41,214 nt of DNA from a virus: positions 1-41,214 of IMG/VR virus record IMGVR_UViG_3300010885_011315. The stretch is one strand, 5' to 3'. The position numbers and the translations under genes were made by a program. How positions within the stretch are numbered: the first letter of the stretch is position 1; every line of letters begins with the position of its first letter. Shown here one piece after another: positions 1 through 7,973 of this stretch. Under the pieces are notes generated by a model. It saw only the letters and a list, made by a program, of their open reading frames with translations. It made no database searches and was not told the origin of the DNA.

Positions 1-798
1 ACCACCAGAATAGGTGAAGCGAGGAACCTCAAGATCAATCATGTGGTAGAACCCACCGAACGAACGCTCAACACCAAGAGGAGCGATAAGCTCACTAGGA
101 GTTGCATAGCGGATGTCCTGACGGAGTTCTGCGTTGTTGCGGATCAGAGCACGACTTGTCTCAGGGCTGGTGATAAGTCCAAGGACAGGAACACCATTCT
201 CTTTACCAAGTGAGTTGTGACCAGCACCATCACGAATCAGACGAACACGAAGCGTGTCAAGCTGATCCTGTGCCAACTGGAAGGTTGGAACTGGAACTGC
301 GTTGAGAGTTGCGTACTCGGTGTTGTAACCAGCCTGTACCTTGGAAACAAGGCGCAGATACTCGCTACGGCGGCGATTGTCGAGGACAGTCTTGGTGAGC
401 TGAGTAAGCTGAGTAACAGTCTTAGCGATCTGGGACTCGATCTCAAACGAAGTCTTCAGATCGTCCAAGCAGATGCAAGGAGTCTGATAACTGCGGCTCT
501 GAAGATTCCAGCTACGGACAGTCTGACCGAAATCAAGATCTGAAGGAGAAGGAACGCAACCATTGCTGGAAGTGCCGTTGGAAACTCCAACATTCGTCCA
601 AGCATTTTCAAAATCACCAGAGAGCACACGCTCAACAGTAACTTCATTGAGAGTCGTACCCATTCCCTGAGGGAATTTGCCGACTCGGACTAGACGACCC
701 CAAGGGCCATCAACGGAATAACGCTCGTGAACGTCAACGGAGAATCTGTTCGTTTCCCGTTGAAATAAATCATTGACTGTAGAGCAAGTAATTGCCAT
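1..798 (-). CDS. major capsid protein, N-terminal 266 residues (cut by left edge)
   Basis: An open frame runs from an ATG at 798 to base 1 with no stop, so the 3' end lies outside. The protein starts MAITCSTVNDLFQRE and has a long helical middle (IAKTVTQLTQLTKTVLDNRR) followed by GFYHMIDLEVPRF near the edge. Length, alpha/beta layout and position fit the major capsid (HK97-fold) proteins of tailed phages; this is inferred from pattern, without a search. The leader is A/C-rich with no Shine-Dalgarno sequence. The next gene upstream is an HNH endonuclease, and scaffold and portal lie about 30 kb away on this map. The 57-residue fragment at 41039-41214 is a plausible C-terminus if the genome is circular. 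Confidence 0.7.
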   Translation of the reverse strand, partial: MAITCSTVNDLFQRETNRFSVDVHERYSVDGPWGRLVRVGKFPQGMGTTLNEVTVERVLSGDFENAWTNVGVSNGTSSNGCVPSPSDLDFGQTVRSWNLQSRSYQTPCICLDDLKTSFEIESQIAKTVTQLTQLTKTVLDNRRRSEYLRLVSKVQAGYNTEYATLNAVPVPTFQLAQDQLDTLRVRLIRDGAGHNSLGKENGVPVLGLITSPETSRALIRNNAELRQDIRYATPSELIAPLGVERSFGGFYHMIDLEVPRFTYSGG

Positions 799-966
799 AA
801 TATTATATTGTTTTTTGTATTGTTAGTTAATTTTGTCAAAGCATTTCCGACTGCAAGCAATCATTGCTACTTTGTTTGTTTCGGAAGAAGCGAAACTTCC
901 AATACGCTTATATTACGGATGCGACTCCGCTTACGCATACAGGTGGACTAACCCAAAATGTAATAC
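799..966 (-). promoter_or_regulatory. hairpin-rich leader of the capsid gene
   Basis: This gap between the HNH gene and the capsid gene holds three short inverted repeats: ATGCG/CGCAT (919-923 with 934-938), GGAAG/CTTCC (883-887 with 896-900) and AGCAA/TTGCT (856-860 with 864-868). The 40 bases before the capsid ATG are almost free of G on the coding strand and contain TATAAT three bases before the start, too close to be its -10. A TTGACA lies further up, but its spacing to TATAAT is about 26 and so unlikely to work. It may be a processed or stabilised mRNA 5' end for an abundant protein. Confidence 0.3.
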
Positions 967-1605
967 CTAGTCAACAGAAATCTTACATCTGCAATCTAAA
1001 TCCCAACAATTAGGGAGAATTTCATTTCCCTTGTTATGCTTTCTTCTATTCCAAGACAAAGGGATAACATGAAGATTAGAATGATGATGCCATCCACCTT
1101 TGGTTAAAGGAACAATGTGATCCACCTCAAATTTAATTCCAAACCTAGTAAACAGGGATTTGCATTGGGCTGATAAAGTTTTTTCAATTTCAGCGTTATG
1201 GTCTGGGTGCAATCGTTCAAGTAACATAGCCCTGCGCTTAGCTCTTTTTACCCTTCCATCAAGCCTAAACTTTTCTATGTTTTTCTTTCTGTTTTCATAC
1301 ATCAGCTTGACCTTTTCTGGATTTGCCTTCCTCCATTCTCTTGTTGACTCAAGATCTTTTTCTCTATTTTTGTTTCTCCACTTACGAAGATTGTCTCTGG
1401 CTTTATCTGGATTCGCTTCTCTCCATGCTTTATTGCGCCCAGAAACAACATCTTGGTTTTCCAATCTCCACTCTTTGTGAAATTTTTTATCTCTATTCTT
1501 TTGGGACTCAAGCATTGCTAGTGTTATCCAACGCTCTTTTCCTCCCCTGTGGTAATGCGAAAAAACCATTCCGTCTTCTCTAATAGTCCCACGTTTTAAT
1601 TTCAT
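967..1605 (-). CDS. HNH endonuclease (free-standing homing type)
   Basis: This 212-aa basic protein cuts DNA through a C-terminal HNH (beta-beta-alpha-metal) domain. The signature is visible at about residues 165-195: FEVDHIVPLTKGG, then HHHSNLHVI and NRRKHNK, which supply the metal-binding and catalytic His and Asn. The N-terminal half repeats a WR-x-ANP-x-K motif (KAWREANPDK, REWRKANPEK), typical of the DNA-binding arms of phage free-standing HNH proteins. An in-frame ATG exists at 1629, but the ATG at 1605 (MKLKRGTIRE) looks like the real start. No Shine-Dalgarno sequence is seen. It sits just upstream of the capsid gene, a common site for homing endonucleases, and could be a recent arrival. 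Confidence 0.85.
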   Translation of the reverse strand: MKLKRGTIREDGMVFSHYHRGGKERWITLAMLESQKNRDKKFHKEWRLENQDVVSGRNKAWREANPDKARDNLRKWRNKNREKDLESTREWRKANPEKVKLMYENRKKNIEKFRLDGRVKRAKRRAMLLERLHPDHNAEIEKTLSAQCKSLFTRFGIKFEVDHIVPLTKGGWHHHSNLHVIPLSWNRRKHNKGNEILPNCWDLDCRCKISVD

Positions 1606-1661
1606 GTTGATACAATATACCAACAACACGGCGATGTAAACGACTTATTTCAGTCAATGAC

Positions 1662-2048
1662 CTATTTCGTCAACATTTCTTTTAAGACCAAACAATTCTC
1701 CCTCGTTATCAACGGAGCAGTCCACCTTACAATACTCCATCCTAGCTTGGTAGCCTCCCAGTATTTCTCGGCATCAGCTAGGAACCCCCCCCCTCTGGAG
1801 TGTCTACCCCCCCAAGCTCCACCTTCAATCTCAATTAAAGTCTTTGAGGCGTGATGGGCATAATCAGCCCTCCAACGGCGAGTCGGATGAAACTTTAATT
1901 CGATTTCCAGATTTGGGCCGTCCACGCTTGCCCACAGAAGGTCGAACTTTCTTTCCAAGGAACTTGGCACATGAGGCTTTGGTGAGGATGCCTTCTTGGA
2001 TGAAGTGGAGGATGATGGCCTTTTGGTTTTTGGTGTTTTCTTTTGCAT
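1662..2048 (-). CDS. PD-(D/E)XK-like nuclease, DUF559/Vsr-type phage protein
   Basis: The 128-aa product has a Lys/Ser-rich N-terminus (about 30 residues) followed by a restriction-endonuclease-like core. An Asp in RWRADYAHH and the acidic pair in LIEIEGGAWGG mark the catalytic site, and EKYWEATKLGWSIVRWT is the usual closing helix-strand of this family, found in many phages as a small nuclease. The ATG at 2048 overlaps the upstream glycosyltransferase gene by 185 bases. A GTG at 1970 (VPSSLERKFD) would start at the conserved part and cut the overlap to 107 bases. Substrate unknown; homologues are often called endodeoxyribonuclease. It lies next to the HNH gene. Confidence 0.6.
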   Translation of the reverse strand: MQKKTPKTKRPSSSTSSKKASSPKPHVPSSLERKFDLLWASVDGPNLEIELKFHPTRRWRADYAHHASKTLIEIEGGAWGGRHSRGGGFLADAEKYWEATKLGWSIVRWTAPLITRENCLVLKEMLTK

Positions 2049-2853
2049 GGATAGTTATCTCTTCTAGCAGAATGTCTAATACTGATTTCTGTGAATTTGT
2101 CGCCCTAATGGTTTCCTTTGTTTCATGTGGATTCTGTGTAACCAGCACAGCACCAGCCGCAGGATCTCCCTGCGTACCATTCGGAATTACGCCATCAAAC
2201 ATTAACACGCCCAATTTATCTGGATGGTATATTACAGCAAGTGGATTGACTAGATCTGGAGTCACTACATCCCTCCGCCATTTAGCGGTGGGAACCCAAT
2301 CATGCTGGATGAGCTTAGTATCGTGCATCTGGTGGATCACGTTGGACGCACTAGCAATATCCCAAGCCGTCTTTTCGTTGTTGAAGATAGATGGAGCTAG
2401 GCGATGTAGATCCCAATGATATACGCCAACTCCACTCATGTGATTTACGCCATTGGGCATAATGCCAGCGATCTCTACTAAAGCCCCCATAAAGGGCTTC
2501 CTAGCTTCATTGTAGGCATTCTCAATATCGTCAACCCAAGATGACTTAAGCGGAATGGCATCTGGCTCCATCCAAAGAAAGGGTCGTTTTAGGGTTGTGG
2601 ATGCCAACCAAGCTACTGACTCAAAAGCCATATTGCAGGACTGAGGCCATCCGCCATGAGCATGATCGCAAGGCTCAATCATCACTTCCCCAAAGCAAGC
2701 TTTTAAAGGTTCGATGACTTGATCCAGACTTGATCCCCTAATAGGGACTAAGACCAGCTTGTGGGTTTCGTACAGACCAAGCTTGCAAACATGGTCAGCC
2801 CAACGGCGCATAAGGGGAAGATCCCCATCGTGGTAAGAGATGGCAACAATCAT
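1864..2853 (-). CDS. GT-A-type glycosyltransferase-like protein with basic tail
   Basis: This 329-aa protein has an N-terminal nucleotide-sugar-transferase look. It opens with a strand (MIVAISYHDGD), has FLWMEPDAIPL at about residues 92-102 (an acidic E-x-D in place of the classical DxD) and a conserved GVGVYHWD. The sugar domain ends near residue 225. The C-terminal 70 residues are basic and helical, with GKRGRPKSG resembling an AT-hook core, and are encoded in DNA that also encodes the next nuclease. It lies in the virion block, so it may modify virion proteins or the host surface. The family call is by pattern; donor and acceptor are unknown. Confidence 0.5.
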   Translation of the reverse strand: MIVAISYHDGDLPLMRRWADHVCKLGLYETHKLVLVPIRGSSLDQVIEPLKACFGEVMIEPCDHAHGGWPQSCNMAFESVAWLASTTLKRPFLWMEPDAIPLKSSWVDDIENAYNEARKPFMGALVEIAGIMPNGVNHMSGVGVYHWDLHRLAPSIFNNEKTAWDIASASNVIHQMHDTKLIQHDWVPTAKWRRDVVTPDLVNPLAVIYHPDKLGVLMFDGVIPNGTQGDPAAGAVLVTQNPHETKETIRATNSQKSVLDILLEEITIHAKENTKNQKAIILHFIQEGILTKASCAKFLGKKVRPSVGKRGRPKSGNRIKVSSDSPLEG

Positions 2854-2854
2854 T

Positions 2855-3169
2855 TCAGTCCTCTTGTCTTACATTAACTTGCCCCCATTTGTCAATAGGG
2901 CATTTTGATGTAGACATTCGGAGCTTGGCCTGAGTGGAGCAACCGCACTTTTGGCAACTACCAGTACCGCCAAATCCTTTGGGATTCCAGAACTCGCATT
3001 GATGACAAATTTTTAATCTATCATCCAACTCATCTTTACTAGTAGTATTAAAATTAGATCTTGCCCATTTTCCAACATCATCATTAAGAGATCTTATTTT
3101 TTTAAATATATTTGCTACCTCTGGATTTTCAGATCCATCTAAATTATAAAGTGGCTTTCCTGACGGCAT
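2855..3169 (-). CDS. zinc-ribbon protein
   Basis: The 104-aa product has a cysteine array ICHQCEFWN, then SCQKCGCSTQAKLRM, then SKCPIDKW, at about residues 54-95. This matches a zinc-ribbon pattern common in small phage proteins (CxxC, CxxCGC, KLRM, CPxxKW). The N-terminal half is helical and charged. It is directly upstream of the glycosyltransferase gene (one base between stop and start) and is co-transcribed. A related Cys array occurs in the gene at 33961-34629. Function unknown; a nucleic-acid or protein-binding role is likely for the ribbon. Confidence 0.6.
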   Translation of the reverse strand: MPSGKPLYNLDGSENPEVANIFKKIRSLNDDVGKWARSNFNTTSKDELDDRLKICHQCEFWNPKGFGGTGSCQKCGCSTQAKLRMSTSKCPIDKWGQVNVRQED

Positions 3170-3182
3170 AACAGATTATTGT

Positions 3183-3611
3183 CTAAACAGCAGAAAATGT
3201 AATATTGCAAGAAATATATCCCCCAAAACCATTGTCAATTCCCTTTATTAAAATAGATTCAGAAGCGGCAAGAGTTTTCTGAAAATTAAAACTATGCGCC
3301 CCGTTTGTGAAGTTGCATATAAATTGTCCCCAAGCGCAATCGGGAGCAAAAAAGCAATACAGCCCATCTTCATAAACAACATTATTAAATGACACATCAT
3401 CATCAACCACGCCTGTAATTATTATTTTAATAGCTTTGGTAGATGAATTTTTTAGTGTTACCCCTAATGTTTGCCCACATATTCCTATGTCTTGATTGTA
3501 GCTATAAGAATAACCAAAATCACATCCAGTTAATTGTCTTGTGCTACCATCTGCAAGATTTGTATCTGGAGATCCGCAACCATAATCACATGATTTTATT
3601 TTGCTCGGCAT
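3183..3611 (-). CDS. small virion-type protein, unknown
   Basis: I do not recognise this 142-aa protein. It is rich in Gly, Ser, Asn and aromatic residues, has eight or more Cys including CDYGCG near the start, and looks all-beta (alternating short hydrophobic strands such as IKIIITGVV). No signal peptide or membrane segment is seen. It follows four other small beta-rich genes downstream of the 471-aa virion protein, a usual place for tail-tip or fibre components. Base composition is more AT-rich than the large virion genes, suggesting a variable host-range cassette. Confidence 0.55.
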   Translation of the reverse strand: MPSKIKSCDYGCGSPDTNLADGSTRQLTGCDFGYSYSYNQDIGICGQTLGVTLKNSSTKAIKIIITGVVDDDVSFNNVVYEDGLYCFFAPDCAWGQFICNFTNGAHSFNFQKTLAASESILIKGIDNGFGGYISCNITFSAV

Positions 3612-3613
3612 AA

Positions 3614-3838
3614 TTAATAAGGATTGCCAGAAACATACACATCAATATTCTTTTCAATTCCATCCACGCATATTGACAAAGTATAAGTTTTAAGCTCAAT
3701 CCCTCCGCCTCCGCCTCCGTCACCTGTGCTTCCGCTTGGCGTAGAACTCCTTAGTAATCTACCACCAACCATAGAAATGTCAGACTGCACATTAAAAGAA
3801 GCTTGAGTAAAGCTTTGTGCTGGAACATTTGGCTTCAT
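3614..3838 (-). CDS. small Gly-rich virion-type protein
   Basis: The 74-aa product has an N-terminal region with Gln, Ser and Phe, a flexible linker of six consecutive glycines (STGDGGGGGG) at about residues 38-47, and a short beta-rich C-terminus. The glycine run joining two halves is typical of tail-fibre or baseplate connectors. Start and stop nearly abut the neighbours on both sides, so it is part of the same operon. No family recognised. Confidence 0.5.
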   Translation of the reverse strand: MKPNVPAQSFTQASFNVQSDISMVGGRLLRSSTPSGSTGDGGGGGGIELKTYTLSICVDGIEKNIDVYVSGNPY

Positions 3839-4144
3839 TTACAGGTCGTATGGAACAATCCTCAATCTATCAGATTTGGTATAAGCAATTTGATTCACTC
3901 TATCGTAATGAATTAAAATAATGTTATATAGTTTTACTTTATAATCTTGTATATCTGTAAACGCAAGCCAAGTTTTATACCTAGATACAAAACTAATGTT
4001 ATTAGTATCGGTATCAAGATTATTGGAAATGACAATCTCATCAATACGATTGCTAGACAATGCTGACGGATAGGTAAAATTAACAGTTCCAAAATCGTAG
4101 ACTTGGTAAAGCTGTGTTTTGAGTGGTGCTTTCAGTTCGTACAT
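3839..4144 (-). CDS. small beta-rich virion-type protein, unknown
   Basis: This 101-aa protein starts MYELKAPLKTQLYQVYDFG and alternates short strands with aromatic residues. It has no Cys, signal peptide or membrane helix. Its gene follows the 112-aa gene and lies one base from the next start, so it is translated from the same mRNA. The neighbours suggest a structural role in the tail; nothing more specific can be seen. Confidence 0.5.
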   Translation of the reverse strand: MYELKAPLKTQLYQVYDFGTVNFTYPSALSSNRIDEIVISNNLDTDTNNISFVSRYKTWLAFTDIQDYKVKLYNIILIHYDRVNQIAYTKSDRLRIVPYDL

Positions 4145-4145
4145 A

Positions 4146-4484
4146 TTACGAATTTATTGCAGTGTAATAAGCATTTACTGCGGCATAAACTGCGGCAACC
4201 CCAGCACTTGCCTCTGCCAATGTTAGAGATGGGTAATAAGCCCCTGTACCCAATGTAACAATGGGCGTTCCAGCAGATCCTATTGTTCCTCCGTAAACCA
4301 ATGGATTTGGCAATTCTATTGTTTGACCATTCATTCGTATTGCAATGCCATATTTAACGACTTCACTTACCGTAATGGATTTAGTAACTGTACACGCCAA
4401 GAAAGCAGATGGTTTAAATGAAACAGTTTCATTTCCAGTTGCGGCGGTAATTGTGACTAAAACTAGATCGTTTGGTGCTGGCAT
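4146..4484 (-). CDS. small virion-type protein, unknown
   Basis: The 112-aa product starts MPAPNDLVLVTITAATGN, has a beta-rich first two thirds with Thr/Val repeats and a C-terminal Ala-rich helix (AEASAGVAAVYAAVNAYY). It starts one base after the stop of the 471-aa gene with no Shine-Dalgarno sequence, so it probably relies on coupled translation. Family not recognised; by position a tail or head-completion component. Confidence 0.5.
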   Translation of the reverse strand: MPAPNDLVLVTITAATGNETVSFKPSAFLACTVTKSITVSEVVKYGIAIRMNGQTIELPNPLVYGGTIGSAGTPIVTLGTGAYYPSLTLAEASAGVAAVYAAVNAYYTAINS

Positions 4485-4485
4485 A

Positions 4486-5901
4486 TTATTGTGATGGTGT
4501 TGGTTCCGTAACGTAAATTAATTGCTTCATGTAAATATTACCCTGCCATAGTTCGCAATCGCCGCCAATGAGAATCTGCTGTCCTACAGTATAATTCGAT
4601 GGAGTGCTACCTTGCCCTCCGCTAATTAAAATGTCTGTCCCATTATTCACAATAGACTGTCCTCTAAGGGTAACTGGGGCTGGGGGGTGAATCATTCTTG
4701 ATGGAATATTAAAGAATTTCATCGCCCAAGGTTGCGTAACAACACTAAAAAACGGAAGGTCTGAAAGATCCTGTGGCCCTACATGATAGGTAATAACGTG
4801 CCTTGCTGATACAGTTAGAGATATTGGGTATCTGTTATTAAAGAATGATAGATTGACACTGGGATTGGTAATAACATCGTCCTGCACAACACCTTGCCTA
4901 GCTTGCCAAGTATAGATAATTCCCGGAAATTCGTAGTTAATTGTTTTAAACTCTGTGCGAGATGGGGGCAAAATAGGGTTACCGCCACCATCAACTGCAA
5001 GACTTTTAGTTGATCTCCTAATCCAAGGATACCCGATGTCTGCATCGGCAACATCTAAAATAGCCCCAGACGGAACCGCTGGAGGTGATAAATTCTCTCT
5101 CAAAATCATGCTCGTTGTGGTCTTAACTACCGCTAGATCGTGTGTAATCTCATAAGTTATTACGTCTGGGGGTTGAGACATGACAACCTTCTGCTTTTCA
5201 GACTTGGCGGCACTTACTGGATTGATTGAATCAGAAATCAAGAACTGGTTAATTCCACCGATCTGACCTTGAGTTTGTGCGGATGATGCAGTAGCAGATG
5301 GCAATACTATCTGTTTAATCGTAGTATTGATCGACCCATATTGATTAACAGCCTGTCCTTGAATTGTTCCACTTGGCAATTTTTCGTAAATCCTTTGGAC
5401 TAAAACGTAACGAGAGCGCAGGGGATTATCATCTCCTAGTTCTGCCATTGATTGTTTGGTAATTTTTGTTGTGCCGCCAAATACAGGGTCAGCCACCCCA
5501 AGGGCTACAGGAGCATACTGAGAGCGAGGAACAATATAGGCTCGTGTATAAACTGGATAATCTGGATCATCCAAGTTGTAATCAATTCCATAGTTCCAAG
5601 GATCTTGGCTTGCTAGGGTGCGATCATTTGCCCAGTAGTTATAGACAAACTTTCCAGTTGGCTCTGTCTGCTGAAATACCAGATACAAGTTAGAGGGCCA
5701 ATCATTGGCATCTCTTTTGTTGTAAATTACAGAGCCGTCTAAGGGTTGTGGATTATAATTGCCCTTCTCAATACTGACTTTCTCGACAAGGATGATATGC
5801 CCCTGCCTCGTGAAATAGTCTGGTACTAAAGGAGTGGGATACTGGGCTATACCCACCTCAAGCGGTGGATCTGGGAATGTCGGTCTGGTTATATTTGCCA
5901 T
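4486..5901 (-). CDS. 471-aa virion structural protein, unknown
   Basis: This protein is long, neutral, Pro/Thr/Ser-rich and almost entirely beta-like by eye, with many tyrosines and no coiled coil, membrane helix or enzymatic motif. Proline-rich patches (MANITRPTFPDPPLEVG at the start, IHPPAPVTLRG near residue 415) fit an exposed structural protein. Its ATG overlaps the TAA of the preceding 690-aa gene (TAATG), so translation is coupled. Following two very large ejection-type proteins and preceding small fibre-like genes, it is probably a tail component. No family recognised. Confidence 0.55.
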   Translation of the reverse strand: MANITRPTFPDPPLEVGIAQYPTPLVPDYFTRQGHIILVEKVSIEKGNYNPQPLDGSVIYNKRDANDWPSNLYLVFQQTEPTGKFVYNYWANDRTLASQDPWNYGIDYNLDDPDYPVYTRAYIVPRSQYAPVALGVADPVFGGTTKITKQSMAELGDDNPLRSRYVLVQRIYEKLPSGTIQGQAVNQYGSINTTIKQIVLPSATASSAQTQGQIGGINQFLISDSINPVSAAKSEKQKVVMSQPPDVITYEITHDLAVVKTTTSMILRENLSPPAVPSGAILDVADADIGYPWIRRSTKSLAVDGGGNPILPPSRTEFKTINYEFPGIIYTWQARQGVVQDDVITNPSVNLSFFNNRYPISLTVSARHVITYHVGPQDLSDLPFFSVVTQPWAMKFFNIPSRMIHPPAPVTLRGQSIVNNGTDILISGGQGSTPSNYTVGQQILIGGDCELWQGNIYMKQLIYVTEPTPSQ

Positions 5902-7973
5902 TATTTTTCTGGTACTCCTTTTCTGCTATATTCTTCTGGTTGACCTAATGCTGGAACTGACAATTCAAGGGCTTGCCAGACTGTTTCTGGCGCACGAGGA
6001 GTTGCCTTTGGAGCGACTACTGAGCTTGCAATGTTTGTCCAACTTTTCCAATCAATAGGTTCTTCAAGATCAGACATATTGGCAAAATGTTGAATAATGT
6101 TTGGAATGTATGGTCTTGCATAAATCTCAGCAAGGGTAATCGGAAGTCGTTCTCCAGACTCTGCAACCTTCGGCAAAGATCCCATAGCTTTAACAAAGGG
6201 GGCTTCTTCAATAACACCAAGCTGAGTTAATGCTAGTCCTGTGGCTATGGTCATGCCCATCTCTGGTATCGTCTCTGCGTCTGGTATTCGATTTTTCCAA
6301 TACCTAGATGCAGTAGCCCCAATCTGCAAACAGGCAAATGCTGGATTTTCCAACAAGAATCTTGGAATTCCAAAAGCAGATCCATATTCATTATCTCCCT
6401 TGTCTTCATCTTTAATGTAGATTCCTCCAATGTCATCAGCACAAAGCGCACCAATCCCAAACATGAGCATTCCAACAGAACCTCTTTTTAATTGGCGCAT
6501 GATAATGTCAGCCTCTTGGGGGCTAAGATTGTCTATACCCTTTTCAACTGCCTTCATTATTTTTAAACCACCCTGCACAGTTCCAAACTGATACTCAAAA
6601 ATCTGCCTAACAATGTTGGTTGGAATCTTAACAATGGGAAGAGTTTGCTCTGCCGCAAATGCAAGTGTGGTTCCCCATCCACCCTTCTTTTTGGCAGTTC
6701 TAATTGCATTTTGATACATATCAATAAGCGCATTGTCTGCTTTAAAAATAGAATCATTCGCATACTTAAAAGCTTCAATGTCAGCACTATTAACCACATC
6801 TTCACTCTTTGGGTTTTCACCATTTCGTTCAGCCCAATTTAAATAACGCTCAAAAGCAAGGTTATAGTTAGCAACCCTTGTAGGGTTCTTTACTGCTTCG
6901 TGAACTCTACCAAAGAATCCAAGAATCATATTGTCTGGAATATCGGCATCCTTTCCAAATTTAATATCAAGCGTTGATCCCTTGCCATAGATAATGTCTT
7001 TCATTTCTTTTACTCCAGAGAATATGCCCTTGTAGTAATTTTCCACATCTCCAGCAAATTCAGATGCCCTCCCTCCTTCAATTGGAGCTAGGTCAGCAAT
7101 ACGATCAATAATTGGTATATTCCGTAATGCGTATCCAGCACCCTCTGTTATTGGTCGAACCAATGCAATTTCAGCACTTGCCGCCGCCAGTTTAAAGATA
7201 GACTTAACTCCAGACAAAATTGAAAACCTTTTAATCTGCGTGATGGTTTCCAATCCCCTTTGGAATGGAGTCATCCCCTCACGCTCGGCCTTCCTTTTAT
7301 CTCTTTCCCACTCACGCTTGAGCCTGTCAAACCTTTGTAGCTTTTCTTTAACCTCTGGAGTTAGAACCTTATTGCGAGACACCTTCTTCGGAGCAAAATC
7401 TTTTTCATTAATTCGGCGTTGAAGATCAGAAGACATCCTATCTATTCTTGCTAAATGGGCTTTAATTGCGCTATCCTGCAATTGCTGAATCTTCTGTGGG
7501 GATTCCCTTAACTGGGATCTAAGTTCACCTAGTTTGACTCGCAAGTCATTGAGTTGTTTGGTTTCAACAGTAGGTGTCTTGTTGGGCTTTTTTAATTCAC
7601 CAGCTATCTCTTTTTCAACTTGGGCAATCTGCCTTTTTACGGCATCTTCCTTTTTAGCCTCATCATGCAGGGTCTTAACTGCTTCTATGGCATTCTTCCG
7701 ACTTTCAATAGATTTAAGATTAGCCTTGGCTAGTTTGATATTCTTGTTTGTTACTTTATCACGATCAAATTCTTTGCGTCCTTTTCGTGCAAGTTCCTTG
7801 TCCTGCAACACAGTAAGCTTTTCAACCTCGTGAGCTTCAGCCAAACGAATAGCCCTCATAAGAGAAGATAGATTTCTCCCCACATCAGATTTTCCCTCCT
7901 TCAGATCCTTTTGGATCTGCTCTAGGTCACTTAAAGCCTCTTGAGCCTCTTTACTCGCACGGACGCAACTCAT
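5901..7973 (-). CDS. 690-aa internal/ejection virion protein, polyvalent-protein-like
   Basis: Residues 1-240 are strongly charged coiled coil (many Lys/Glu heptads). The middle and C-terminal parts resemble the large polyvalent-protein domains that phages package and inject: LPIVKIPTNIVRQIF near residue 440, then amphipathic and hydrophobic segments (GSVGMLMFGIGALCADD, MTIATGLALTQLGV) that could insert in a membrane. The start lies 23 bases inside the 1339-aa gene, in the +1 frame, so the two are translationally coupled. Expected role: an internal core or ejection protein helping DNA cross the cell envelope. The domain link is by pattern only. Confidence 0.55.
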   Translation of the reverse strand: MSCVRASKEAQEALSDLEQIQKDLKEGKSDVGRNLSSLMRAIRLAEAHEVEKLTVLQDKELARKGRKEFDRDKVTNKNIKLAKANLKSIESRKNAIEAVKTLHDEAKKEDAVKRQIAQVEKEIAGELKKPNKTPTVETKQLNDLRVKLGELRSQLRESPQKIQQLQDSAIKAHLARIDRMSSDLQRRINEKDFAPKKVSRNKVLTPEVKEKLQRFDRLKREWERDKRKAEREGMTPFQRGLETITQIKRFSILSGVKSIFKLAAASAEIALVRPITEGAGYALRNIPIIDRIADLAPIEGGRASEFAGDVENYYKGIFSGVKEMKDIIYGKGSTLDIKFGKDADIPDNMILGFFGRVHEAVKNPTRVANYNLAFERYLNWAERNGENPKSEDVVNSADIEAFKYANDSIFKADNALIDMYQNAIRTAKKKGGWGTTLAFAAEQTLPIVKIPTNIVRQIFEYQFGTVQGGLKIMKAVEKGIDNLSPQEADIIMRQLKRGSVGMLMFGIGALCADDIGGIYIKDEDKGDNEYGSAFGIPRFLLENPAFACLQIGATASRYWKNRIPDAETIPEMGMTIATGLALTQLGVIEEAPFVKAMGSLPKVAESGERLPITLAEIYARPYIPNIIQHFANMSDLEEPIDWKSWTNIASSVVAPKATPRAPETVWQALELSVPALGQPEEYSRKGVPEK

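Noticed and set aside
217-543. 108-codon plus-strand frame
   Set aside because: It lies opposite the capsid frame, which is open for 266 codons with a clear protein pattern; this is a shadow.
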